Assembly (NCBI GenBank): GCA_028822675.1
Contig: JAPKDE010000039.1
Span: 1 to 16,404, forward strand
From: Dehalococcoidia bacterium
GTDB taxonomy: Bacteria > Chloroflexota > Dehalococcoidia > UBA3495
DNA length: 16,404 nucleotides
Direction: 5' to 3'
Numbering within the stretch: the first letter of the stretch is position 1; each line of letters begins with the position of its first letter. Of this stretch, positions 1 to 6,288 are shown in pieces. The translations under genes were made by a program, and so were the position numbers. The notes beneath the pieces are model-generated. The model saw nothing but the letters and a program-made list of their open reading frames with translations. It had not been told where the DNA came from and searched no databases.

Positions 1-88
1 ATGAAACCAATTCCAAGTCACGGTCCATGGCCAGTGTGGGGTTTTCACCTACTCGATGAAATGGCCCCATGAAAATTCCAAATTTCAT
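1..88 (-). CDS. luciferase-like (LLM class) flavin-dependent oxidoreductase, N-terminal fragment
   Basis: Reading the minus strand from an ATG at 88-86 gives an open frame to the left edge (29 codons) beginning MKFGIFMGPFHRVGENPT and continuing into an acidic LAMDRDLELVS stretch. This matches, from memory, the N-terminus of bacterial-luciferase-like flavin monooxygenases, where the first beta strand (KFGIF) is followed by a loop and the helix leading to a conserved GY(D)EAW..EHH segment, which would lie outside the window. These are TIM-barrel FMN or F420 enzymes oxidising organic substrates in the cytoplasm. The upstream SD is weak (AGAG a few bases before the ATG). It is divergent from the dienelactone hydrolase at 473, sharing a 384-nt intergenic region. 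The family call rests on a short stretch, so the exact subfamily and substrate are unknown. Confidence 0.7.
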   Translation of the reverse strand, partial: MKFGIFMGPFHRVGENPTLAMDRDLELVS

Positions 89-317
89 TCGCTCTGGTAG
101 CGCCATTTTGTATTTGCTCCTAACTGATTGCCCACACTGATAATTTGCCGCGTCGAATCCGACCGAAATGTTCCATTGAGCTTAGTTGCGTCTAGATCGA
201 CATAAATTAGCTACGGTGGGTGAGATTGGGCGCATTATAGCCGCACCTACTTTGCATTGCCAATGAAATTGCCAGCAGCCTAGGCGAATAGGGAGATGCA
301 GTCTGACGCACGCCCGT

Positions 318-346
318 TTGACTGATACCCCTGCCGGTAGTAGTCT
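318..346 (+). promoter_or_regulatory. weak sigma70-like promoter candidate for the dienelactone hydrolase
   Basis: TTGACT at 318-323 and TAGTCT at 341-346 are separated by exactly 17 nt. The -35 matches consensus at five of six positions, the -10 at only three of six. Orientation and position suit the hydrolase gene at 473, leaving a leader of about 120 nt that contains the direct repeat at 395-449. Such matches occur by chance in a region this size, so this is only a candidate. Confidence 0.25.
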
Positions 347-394
347 AGCCGCCTGCGCTCTGCCTCAACTTTGGGCTGAGTCATTTTTAGATTT

Positions 395-449
395 CAGGGG
401 TCTAGCCTAAAGAATCTATCAAGCCCCAGGGGTCTAACCCCAAGAAACT
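395..449. repeat. imperfect direct repeat (two 23-nt units, 32-nt period)
   Basis: Units at 395-417 and 427-449 both begin CAGGGGTCTA and agree at 19 of 23 positions, spaced 32 nt apart (about three helical turns). They lie directly upstream of the dienelactone hydrolase SD, so they could be paired regulator sites or a leader structure. No palindrome is evident inside a unit. Confidence 0.5.
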
Positions 450-472
450 ACTAAATTAAGGAAGGATCATTC

Positions 473-1216
473 ATGCCGTACGAAGGATTACTAGCGGAAA
501 CCGTACTCATCAATGGACACGAAGGAACCCAAATCGATGGCTACCTGGCCCGCCCCTTGGGCGCAGGCCCAGTTGGCTCCGTAGTTTTGATTCATCACAT
601 GCCCGGCTGGGACGCAGCCTCCAAAGAGATGGCGCGCAAACTGGCCTACAACGGCTTTGCGACAATCTCCCCCAACCTGCACTTCCGCGAGGGCAAGGGC
701 TCTCCCGCAGAGAACAGCACCAGCATCCGCGAGGCCGGTGGAATGCCCGACGCACGCACCATGGGCGACGTCCAAGCCGCGATGGATTACCTGCGCAGCT
801 TGCCCTACACCAATGGCAAGGTTGGCCTGATCGGTTTCTGCTCCGGCGGACGCCAGACCTACTTGGGCGCTTGCACGCTGGAAAACGTCAACGCCGCAGT
901 AGACTGCTGGGGCGGCGGAGTCACCAAGGGTAATGACGAACTGTCTCCTGCCATGCCCGCATGGCCCATAGACTTCACCGATGGTCTGAACTGCCCGATA
1001 TTGGGACTGTTCGGAGAAGAGGACGGCAGGCCGTCTCCCGCCGACGTGGCTGAGACCGAGGCCGAGCTGAAACGCTTGGGCAAGGACTATGATTTCCACA
1101 TGTATCCGGGCGCTGGCCACGGCTTCTTCGCGGTCGATCGACCTAGCTATCACCAGGAAGCCGCCACCGACGGCTGGCAGAAGGTAGTTTCCTTCTTTGG
1201 AAAGCACCTCAGCTAA
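473..1216 (+). CDS. dienelactone hydrolase family protein
   Basis: 247-aa cytosolic alpha/beta hydrolase of the dienelactone hydrolase family, the usual length. Members hydrolyse cyclic ester or lactone intermediates (classically dienelactone to maleylacetate in the chlorocatechol branch of aromatic degradation). The catalytic Cys-Asp-His triad is visible: Cys123 in the nucleophile elbow G-F-C-S-G-G, Asp184 in L-F-G-E-E-D, and His216 in P-G-A-G-H-G-F. The early segment VVLIHHMPGWD (about 37-47) supplies the strand and oxyanion region, and SPNLHFREG (66-74) is typical. The ATG at 473 follows AAGGAAGG at a good distance. The gene is monocistronic, with a strong terminator at 1238-1273. The actual substrate is not determined; many members act on other esters. 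Confidence 0.9.
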   Translation: MPYEGLLAETVLINGHEGTQIDGYLARPLGAGPVGSVVLIHHMPGWDAASKEMARKLAYNGFATISPNLHFREGKGSPAENSTSIREAGGMPDARTMGDVQAAMDYLRSLPYTNGKVGLIGFCSGGRQTYLGACTLENVNAAVDCWGGGVTKGNDELSPAMPAWPIDFTDGLNCPILGLFGEEDGRPSPADVAETEAELKRLGKDYDFHMYPGAGHGFFAVDRPSYHQEAATDGWQKVVSFFGKHLS

Positions 1217-1237
1217 GCTTCCGTTAACCCGCAAACC

Positions 1238-1273
1238 AAGAAAGGGCGGCCACATGGCCGCCCTTTCTTTTTG
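1238..1273 (+). terminator. rho-independent terminator after the dienelactone hydrolase
   Basis: A near-perfect 14-bp stem (AAGAAAGGGCGGCC at 1238-1251 with GGCCGCCCTTTCTT at 1256-1269) closes a 4-nt ACAT loop and runs into a T-rich tail to 1273. It begins 21 nt after the TAA of the hydrolase. The A-rich left flank would give a partial T-tract on the other strand too, so it may also act on transcripts from the convergent permease gene. Confidence 0.9.
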
Positions 1274-1275
1274 TT

Positions 1276-1370
1276 CGTCATTCCTGCGAAGGCAGGGATC
1301 GATGTTGGCTGCCGTGAAAACGTTCCTAGCGAATAGCATTTCTGGATTCCTGCCTGCGCAGGAATGACGG
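1276..1370. repeat. small element bounded by inverted copies of a CGTCATTCCTGCG-type repeat
   Basis: The left arm at 1276-1300 begins CGTCATTCCTGCG and ends AGGCAGGGATC. The right arm at 1341-1370 is its inverted counterpart: its reverse complement differs at about two of 25 positions. The right arm itself folds (ATTCCTGC at 1346-1353 with GCAGGAAT at 1358-1365). From memory, this sequence type is a common dispersed extragenic palindrome in many bacterial genomes. The layout with terminal inverted repeats and about 45 nt between them is MITE-like, but no transposase or target duplication was recognised. Confidence 0.6.
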
Positions 1371-1398
1371 GGGGCGGAGCGCTAGCGATACCCATCCT

Positions 1399-1484
1399 CC
1401 GCTCATAGTGAGCCTGTCGAACCACCTGATTCGCGTCAACTTTGCTCAACCAAATCGGTCCTTCGACAAGCTCAGGATGAGCGG
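1399..1484. repeat. second inverted-repeat element (TTCGACAAGCTCAGGATGAGCGG type)
   Basis: The left arm 1399-1426 starts CCGCTCATAGTGAGC, and the right arm 1457-1484 ends CTCAGGATGAGCGG. The right arm's reverse complement matches the left arm at about 23 of 28 positions. About 30 nt lie between. This is again a repeat type that I recall as dispersed in intergenic DNA of many bacteria. It lies next to the element at 1276-1370 and the hairpin at 1528-1557, so three repeat units share one convergent intergenic gap. Confidence 0.6.
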
Positions 1485-1527
1485 AATAAAGTCATAAACC
1501 TTGCTTCATCAATATCCGTATTCATCT

Positions 1528-1557
1528 CCGTAATTCCTGCCTTCGCAGGAATTACGG
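1528..1557. repeat. perfect 13-bp extragenic palindrome
   Basis: CCGTAATTCCTGC at 1528-1540 pairs with GCAGGAATTACGG at 1545-1557 around a CTTC loop. It is a third copy of the ATTCCTGC...GCAGGAAT core seen at 1276-1370. There is no T-tract on either side, so it is more likely a REP-like element than an intrinsic terminator, though it lies between convergent genes and could protect mRNA 3' ends. Confidence 0.7.
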
Positions 1558-1627
1558 TGGGTAGACAACCGTGAGTGGAAAGGCAAACTTGGTGGGGTTT
1601 GGGTGGGGGCAGCCAAAGCTGCAAAAC

Positions 1628-2584
1628 CTAGTTGTAGCGGATGCGGGGGTCAATCCATCCGTAGAGCAGGTCCACGACTAGATTGATGAGTAGTACACCG
1701 GTCCCTATGACCACGATTACTGCCTGGATCATGGGGAAATCCCGGTGGAAGATAGCCTCAATTAGTATCCGACCCACACCTGGTATGAGGAAGATGGTCT
1801 CTATGATCACGGCACCCTCAAACAGCCGGGCAAACTGCCAGCCAGAGATGGTCAAAATCGGCAAGAACGCGTTCTTGAGACCGTGTCTGACCAACACAAC
1901 ACGCTCGCTAAGCCCTTTGGCCCGGGCGGTGCGCATGTAGTCTTCCCGCAGCACTTCCATCATGGCAGAGCGGGTTACCCGCGCGATGAAAGCCATGTCG
2001 TAGATCGCGAGCGCTATGGCTGGGAAAATCATCTGTTGCATATTCTTGATCGGATCCTCCCACAACTCCACATAGCCCAATGGCGGCAGCCAATTGAAGA
2101 CCGTCAAGAGGAAGATGATCATCAGGATTGCCATTAAGAAATTAGGTATGGCGATTCCCACAATCGTGAACGAGCGTGCGCCAAAGTCCAGCCAACTGTT
2201 TGGTTTAATGGCGGAAATAACGCCCATCGGCACGGAGAAAACAACAGAAAGGACGATGGCGAAAACTGCCAGTTCCAAGGTCCTGGGCATTCGATCGCCC
2301 AACTCAGTCATGACTGACGCTTTGAACCAGTAGGAGTCGCCAAAGTCGCCGTGCATGATGCCGCCGATCCAGGTCATATACTGCGCGGCTATGTTCCGGT
2401 CGGTGCCCAATTCTTCCCTGAGGTTCTGCAAGTCCTGCGCGGAATAAGAACCGCCACCATCTCCCTCAAGCAGGGCAATGGCTGGGTCTCCGGGGACGAT
2501 GCGCATGACCACAAAGACCAAGATGGTCATCAGTAATAGCGTTGGAATGAAAAGGCCGATTCTTTTGAGGGTGTATTGCTGCAT
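1628..2584 (-). CDS. ABC transporter permease, dipeptide/oligopeptide (DppB) type
   Basis: 318-aa integral inner-membrane permease of the binding-protein-dependent DppB/OppB family, full length. An N-terminal segment with the family signature (hydrophobic 9-29, then RIVPGDPA) is followed by membrane segments near 103-125, 138-163, 187-203 and 287-308. The EAA loop that contacts the ATPase is at about 211-235, with E-D-Y-M-R-T-A-R-A-K-G-L. The C-terminus D-L-L-Y-G-W-I-D-P-R-I-R is characteristic. Such permeases pair with a DppC-type permease, two ATPases and a lipoprotein substrate binder, importing peptides, nickel or other small solutes. None of these partners is in the window: the gene ends facing the hydrolase and has no same-strand neighbour. 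Its SD is poor. The substrate cannot be deduced. Confidence 0.9.
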   Translation of the reverse strand: MQQYTLKRIGLFIPTLLLMTILVFVVMRIVPGDPAIALLEGDGGGSYSAQDLQNLREELGTDRNIAAQYMTWIGGIMHGDFGDSYWFKASVMTELGDRMPRTLELAVFAIVLSVVFSVPMGVISAIKPNSWLDFGARSFTIVGIAIPNFLMAILMIIFLLTVFNWLPPLGYVELWEDPIKNMQQMIFPAIALAIYDMAFIARVTRSAMMEVLREDYMRTARAKGLSERVVLVRHGLKNAFLPILTISGWQFARLFEGAVIIETIFLIPGVGRILIEAIFHRDFPMIQAVIVVIGTGVLLINLVVDLLYGWIDPRIRYN

Positions 2585-2625
2585 CTAGGCGTAAAACTAT
2601 CTCTTTAAGTAACGGAAATTGGGCA

Positions 2626-2654
2626 TTGACGGTGGATTACGTTGATACTGTAAC
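2626..2654 (+). promoter_or_regulatory. candidate promoter of the dioxygenase operon
   Basis: TTGACG at 2626-2631 and TGTAAC at 2649-2654 lie 17 nt apart, matching the consensus at five and four of six positions. They sit in the 227-nt gap between the divergent permease and the dioxygenase gene, giving a leader of about 150 nt. Two copies of GAACCG in tandem (2781-2796) lie in the leader before the SD and could be operator half-sites. This was judged by eye only. Confidence 0.35.
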
Positions 2655-2811
2655 TTGCCTACTATATCAGAATGGCAGGTCAATATGACTCACCGGGCCG
2701 GCAAGAAGAGGTTGCGAAATCTGCCGTTCCAGCGGATTATGTATCCAGCATTTTCTTTCCCGGTTGTTGGCGCGAATATAGAACCGTTGAACCGACCAAA
2801 TAGGAGTTAAC

Positions 2812-3861
2812 ATGGCTGAGATTGTATTGGGCCTCGGTACTTCCCACAGCCCCATGTTGAGCCTGCCGGGAGATATGTGGGGCGAATACGCCGCTCGCGA
2901 CAAGGGCAATCCAATGCTGTTGTCCTTGGATGATGGCTCCCACAAGACCTACGATGAACTCCTAGCTGTGGCCGACCCAGTCATTGCCACTAGGCTCACG
3001 CCTGAAGTCTTCCAAGCGCAGTACGAAGCCTGTCAGAGGGGCATAATCGCCCTGGAAGACGCCATGAACGAGGCCAACCCAGACGTGGTGGTGATTGTCG
3101 GCGACGACCAAGAAGAACTGTTCTTTGAAGACAACATGCCCATGTTCTCCATCTACTGGGGAGAGAGCATGCACCTGACTCCGCGCGGAATGGGCGACAA
3201 CGCCTCCCCAGCCACCAAGGCCTCCATGTGGGGCTATGGCACAGAAGAAATGGACGTGCCCGTGGACTCAGCCTTGGGTCTGCACCTGATTGAGAGTCTT
3301 ATCGAAGACGATTTCGACATCGCCCACGCCCGCTACATGAACAAGGAAGTAGGCGGCGCAGTTGGACCTCTGGGTTACGTAAGAGAAAAAATCGTAACTG
3401 AGAGGCGACATCAAGCGATGCCCCATGCCTACTCTTACGTGGTCAAGCGGATCATGAACAATAACATCCGGCCAATAGTGCCGGTGTCTCAAAACACTTT
3501 CTATCCGCCGAACCAGCCCACCCCCAAGCGCTGCTACAGCCTGGGCAAGTCCATCGCCAAAGCCATTGAAGCGTGGGACAGCGGAAAGAAGGTTGCCGTT
3601 GTCGGTTCCGGCGGTTTGAGCCACTTTTTAGTCGATGAAGAGATCGACCAATTGGCGCTCAAGGGCATGAAAGAGAAAGACGGCGCTGCGTTGGCTGCCT
3701 TGCCCCGCTATCGCCTGAATTCCGGTAGCTCTGAAATCCTGAACTGGATCACCGCAGCGGCAGCCTGTGAACACCTGGACATGGACTTGGTAGAATACGT
3801 GCCGGTGTACCGCTCTCCTGCCGGGACTGGCGGCGGCTGGGGATTCGCAATCTGGCGCTAA
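2812..3861 (+). CDS. class III extradiol dioxygenase, LigB/protocatechuate 4,5-dioxygenase beta-like
   Basis: 349-aa cytosolic protein of the LigB superfamily (non-haem Fe(II) ring-opening dioxygenases). Signature parts are visible: the N-terminal LGLGTSHSP with His12 as the first expected metal ligand, a G-D-D-Q-E-E segment at 97-102, and G-S-G-G-L-S-H at 265-271, whose His271 corresponds to the conserved catalytic histidine of LigB. A Glu near 308 (G-S-S-E-I) could be the acidic ligand, but that assignment is less certain. His44 in D-G-S-H-K-T may be the second ligand. It is longer than LigB itself (about 300 aa). The ATG follows TAGGAG at 2801-2806. It heads a five-gene co-directional cluster with hydrolases and a ThDP enzyme, consistent with meta-cleavage chemistry. 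The substrate may be a catechol-like, gallate-like or non-aromatic enediol. Confidence 0.8.
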   Translation: MAEIVLGLGTSHSPMLSLPGDMWGEYAARDKGNPMLLSLDDGSHKTYDELLAVADPVIATRLTPEVFQAQYEACQRGIIALEDAMNEANPDVVVIVGDDQEELFFEDNMPMFSIYWGESMHLTPRGMGDNASPATKASMWGYGTEEMDVPVDSALGLHLIESLIEDDFDIAHARYMNKEVGGAVGPLGYVREKIVTERRHQAMPHAYSYVVKRIMNNNIRPIVPVSQNTFYPPNQPTPKRCYSLGKSIAKAIEAWDSGKKVAVVGSGGLSHFLVDEEIDQLALKGMKEKDGAALAALPRYRLNSGSSEILNWITAAAACEHLDMDLVEYVPVYRSPAGTGGGWGFAIWR

Positions 3862-3890
3862 GCTAACCCGGCTATTTAAGAGTTAAACAA

Positions 3891-3920
3891 GGCCCGCTTG
3901 TATATTGGTCCAGGCGGGCC
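3891..3920 (+). promoter_or_regulatory. stable intercistronic hairpin after the dioxygenase gene
   Basis: GGCCCGCTTG at 3891-3900 pairs with CAGGCGGGCC at 3911-3920 (10 bp including one G-U) around a 10-nt loop. It lies 30 nt after the dioxygenase stop and about 65 nt before the next start. It has no T-tract, so it is more likely an mRNA stability or partial attenuation element that sets relative expression within the operon than a true terminator. Confidence 0.5.
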
Positions 3921-3986
3921 GGTCTGAGTCCGGGGTACCAGAGATTTTCCGGACAAGTATTTTCATACAGAATCGAGGTTTTGCAG

Positions 3987-4859
3987 ATGGCAAACGCCCC
4001 CAAAGATGAATGGGTGACAGTAGACGGCATGAGCTTTCATTACCGGGACTGGGGCGGTTCCGGCCAGCCCATAGTGTTGTTCCACGGCCTGGCATCCACC
4101 TGCCATATCTGGGATATGGTTGCTCCCATCCTGGCGCAAGACTACACCGTGATTGCCGTTGACCAAAGGGGTCACGGCCTGAGTGACAAACCGGACGAAG
4201 GCTACGACATAGAGTCGGTGACCCAAGACGCCCTGGGTGTGATCAAGGGACTTGGTGTTGCTAACCCGGTGGTGATCGGCCACTCGTGGGGTGGCAGCGT
4301 TGCGCTGAACATGGCAGTTGAAGCCCCAGAGTCCGTAAAGGGCCTGGTCTGGGTGGACGGCGGCATGATTAACGTGTCCAACCGCTACCCCAGTGTTGAA
4401 GAAGCCAAGGTGGAAATGGCCCCACCCGATTTCACCGGCGTAAAGGTAGAATCTTTCCTGGAACGAGTTCGCGGCAGGCACCAAGAGACTGGAATGTCGT
4501 CTGAAGTGGCCGACATTGTAATGGCCAACTTCCAGATACTGGAAGACAACACAATCAAGGCCAACCTAAGCCGAGATAACCACCTGAGAATCATTGAGGG
4601 GCTCTGGGACCACAAACCCAGAGAACTCTACGCTCAGGTGCAATGCCCTGTGTTAATCATGCCGGCCCGGCAGGATAACAACCTGGCCACCCACGAGCAC
4701 GGCAAACGCCGACTGATGCTGGTGGAAGAGGCTGAGGAGCGGCTTCCCAAGAGCAAGACTGTGTGGCTTGAAGACAGCATCCATGACGTGCCAATTCAGA
4801 GGCCGGAACTGGTGGCTGACGTCATAAAAAGCCACCTGTCTGACGGATTCTTTGGCTAA
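3987..4859 (+). CDS. alpha/beta hydrolase (MhpC/haloperoxidase-like fold)
   Basis: 290-aa alpha/beta-hydrolase with an oxyanion-hole motif FHGLAS (32-37), strand and turn V-A-V-D-Q-R-G-H-G-L-S (57-66), nucleophile elbow G-H-S-W-G-G with Ser100, an acidic residue in M-P-A-R-Q-D (Asp230) or at Asp124, and catalytic His266 in S-I-H-D-V-P. Standing directly after an extradiol dioxygenase, it is a good candidate for a hydrolase cleaving a ring-fission product or an ester intermediate. The family also contains epoxide hydrolases and esterases, so the reaction is inferred. ATG 3987 is chosen because GAGG at 3975-3978 is 8 nt upstream; an in-frame TTG at 3981 is too close to it. The cap region (about 135-210) is helical and charged. 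Confidence 0.85.
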   Translation: MANAPKDEWVTVDGMSFHYRDWGGSGQPIVLFHGLASTCHIWDMVAPILAQDYTVIAVDQRGHGLSDKPDEGYDIESVTQDALGVIKGLGVANPVVIGHSWGGSVALNMAVEAPESVKGLVWVDGGMINVSNRYPSVEEAKVEMAPPDFTGVKVESFLERVRGRHQETGMSSEVADIVMANFQILEDNTIKANLSRDNHLRIIEGLWDHKPRELYAQVQCPVLIMPARQDNNLATHEHGKRRLMLVEEAEERLPKSKTVWLEDSIHDVPIQRPELVADVIKSHLSDGFFG

Positions 4860-4874
4860 TCGCGCCTTAAATAA

Positions 4875-4892
4875 CGTCCGGAATATCGGACG
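4875..4892 (+). promoter_or_regulatory. small hairpin between the two hydrolase genes
   Basis: CGTCCG (4875-4880) pairs with CGGACG (4887-4892) around a GAATAT loop, just upstream of the GGAG used by the next gene. The stem is short, there is no T-tract, and the site is within the operon. It could modestly affect translation or mRNA processing, but function is unproven. Confidence 0.35.
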
Positions 4893-4911
4893 CAATAACG
4901 GAGAAATAAAG

Positions 4912-5676
4912 ATGGTCCAAGTGGACTACTCGGTATTGGACGACCCTGACATATCAATGAACTCCTTCTTCCCCCGGCAGGGTTGGACGCCCACACCGGA
5001 CGGAGTGCAGGACTATACGGTTAACGTTGGCGACGATATTGGCCTGTCTTGCCGGTTTTTCCCGGCAGGAAACAGCAACCCAACGATATTGTTCTTCTAC
5101 GGCAACGGCGAAACGGCCATTGACTACAACTCTATAGCCCCGCTGTACAACCAGATCGGCGTGAACTTCTTTGTTGCCGACTACCGTGGCTACGGTAAGA
5201 GCGGCGGCACCCCGTCGTTCACCACCATGCTGTCTGATGCCAATACCGTGCTTGAGGCCATGCAGATTGTGCTGGGGGCCAGCGGTTTCCACGGGCCGGT
5301 TTACGTTATGGGCCGTTCTATGGGGCGTCACTCCGCCTTTGAATTGGCGGCCAAAGAGAACCCACAAATCAAAGGCGTGATCATCGAGAGCGGGCGGCCC
5401 AGTCTGGGTCAGTTCACCGGCGTTCTAGCCCCGCAACATGCGTTAGACCTGGAAGAAGCCTACAAGGCCAAGGCGGCTTCCATCGCCATACCAGTTCTGG
5501 TCATCCACGGAGAAGTTGATACTTTGGCTCCGCTACAACACGCTGAAGAGATGTTTGAGAGCTTCGCCTCGACCAACAAGAAGATGCTTAAAATCCGAGG
5601 CGCAGGACACAACGACTTGCTATTTAAGGGAATGGACGAATACTTCACGGCCATCAGAGATTTTATATTTGGATAA
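4912..5676 (+). CDS. alpha/beta hydrolase, BEM46/ABHD13-like
   Basis: 254-aa alpha/beta-hydrolase of the serine-hydrolase type often annotated as BEM46-like or prolyl oligopeptidase-like. It contains F-F-Y-G-N-G-E (61-67) at the oxyanion position, D-Y-R-G-Y-G-K-S-G-G (90-99), the nucleophile elbow G-R-S-M-G with Ser136, Asp203 in H-G-E-V-D-T-L-A-P, and His233 in G-A-G-H-N-D. There is no signal peptide, so it is probably cytosolic. ATG 4912 follows GGAG (4900-4903) with 8 nt spacing; an open frame extends upstream to a TTG overlapping the previous gene's end, but lacks an SD. It is 52 nt after the preceding hydrolase and unrelated to it beyond the fold. The substrate is unknown; the role in the cluster is inferred from position. 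Confidence 0.8.
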   Translation: MVQVDYSVLDDPDISMNSFFPRQGWTPTPDGVQDYTVNVGDDIGLSCRFFPAGNSNPTILFFYGNGETAIDYNSIAPLYNQIGVNFFVADYRGYGKSGGTPSFTTMLSDANTVLEAMQIVLGASGFHGPVYVMGRSMGRHSAFELAAKENPQIKGVIIESGRPSLGQFTGVLAPQHALDLEEAYKAKAASIAIPVLVIHGEVDTLAPLQHAEEMFESFASTNKKMLKIRGAGHNDLLFKGMDEYFTAIRDFIFG

Positions 5677-5733
5677 GCGGCCCGTGGTTAACCTGCTGTT
5701 AGTCCGCCGTTTACCGATTAAGGAGACCCAAAC

Positions 5734-6192
5734 ATGATAGCTACCTGTGTAACCCACGTTGGAATTTGCGTCCGTGACATGGCAGAGTCACTTAAGTTCT
5801 ACCGGGACGCCCTGGGGATGAAAGTGGTCGGTGAGAAGATCACAGACATCACAGAAGGCGGCACCCAGACCGCACGCTTGGACAACTATGCCGAGGAACG
5901 CAACACCCGCCACTGGGTTAGCCTGGCCTACGGTGATGGCCTCACTCCCACCCTGACACTGACCAGCCACCCGGGCGAGAAACCCAGCGGTGAGCCCATT
6001 CTGCTTGACCAAGTGGGCATCAGCCACATTTCCTTTGGCGTTGCTGACGTGGCCGGTCTGGCCGACGAACTGGAAGCCAAAGGTTTTCGTCTGGCCGGTT
6101 CCAAAGAGTCGTTCACCAACGCCAACGGCGAGATTCGCAGCATCTACGTGCGTGACCCGGACGGCATCTTGGTGCAATTCAACAATCCCTAG
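5734..6192 (+). CDS. VOC superfamily (glyoxalase/bleomycin resistance/dioxygenase) protein
   Basis: 152-aa single-copy VOC protein made of two beta-alpha-beta-beta-beta modules. The first starts T-H-V-G-I-C-V-R-D (His8 as expected metal position) with S-L-K-F-Y-R-D-A-L-G-M (19-29). The second starts G-I-S-H-I-S-F-G-V-A-D (His98) and ends R-D-P-D-G-I-L-V-Q-F (140-149). Where many members carry Glu as the last metal ligand (I-E-L/F), Gln148 is present, as in some glyoxalase and isomerase members. Functions in this fold include glyoxalase I, epimerase and type I extradiol dioxygenase; none can be chosen here. AGGAG at 5721-5725 precedes ATG 5734 by 8 nt. It lies 57 nt after the hydrolase, within the same operon. 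Confidence 0.85.
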   Translation: MIATCVTHVGICVRDMAESLKFYRDALGMKVVGEKITDITEGGTQTARLDNYAEERNTRHWVSLAYGDGLTPTLTLTSHPGEKPSGEPILLDQVGISHISFGVADVAGLADELEAKGFRLAGSKESFTNANGEIRSIYVRDPDGILVQFNNP

Positions 6193-6209
6193 CCAAAATT
6201 ACTGAGCCT

Positions 6210-6245
6210 AAGTACGGGCCCAAGCACGGACCCAAGAACGCGCAA
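6210..6245. repeat. 12-bp tandem repeat, about three degenerate units
   Basis: Units at 6210-6221 (AAGTACGGGCCC), 6222-6233 (AAGCACGGACCC) and 6234-6245 (AAGAACGCGCAA) follow one another without spacers. The first two differ at two positions and the third is more diverged. They lie in the 96-nt gap between the VOC gene and the ThDP-enzyme gene. They may be slippage-generated spacer DNA or protein-binding repeats. Confidence 0.6.
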
Positions 6246-6288
6246 GATAAAATACGAGATCAATAAAGTTAAAGGAAGTTTCAAACAC

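Larger units (their letters stand above)
89..472. other. intergenic region between divergent monooxygenase and dienelactone hydrolase genes
   Basis: This 384-nt stretch has frequent stops in all frames and no recognisable RNA gene. It must hold promoters for both flanking genes. The only structures seen are a weak promoter-like TTGACT-N17-TAGTCT at 318-346 and an imperfect direct repeat at 395-449, both listed separately. A purine-rich AAGGAAGG just before the ATG at 473 serves as SD for the hydrolase. Confidence 0.6.

Noticed and set aside
491..1339. Long open frame on the minus strand opposite the dienelactone hydrolase
   Set aside because: The plus strand has the complete catalytic triad, SD and terminator; the antisense frame shows no recognisable domain and runs through the terminator.
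1276..1557. CRISPR array
   Set aside because: The repeats are inverted, of different types and irregularly spaced; there are no uniform spacers and no cas genes.
3891..3920. Intrinsic terminator after the dioxygenase gene
   Set aside because: The hairpin is strong but no T-run follows on the plus strand, and the next gene is co-directional; listed as an intercistronic hairpin instead.
4852..4911. Upstream extension of the second alpha/beta hydrolase to a TTG at 4852
   Set aside because: It overlaps the previous gene, lacks an SD, and adds a non-homologous-looking segment; ATG 4912 has GGAG at the right spacing.
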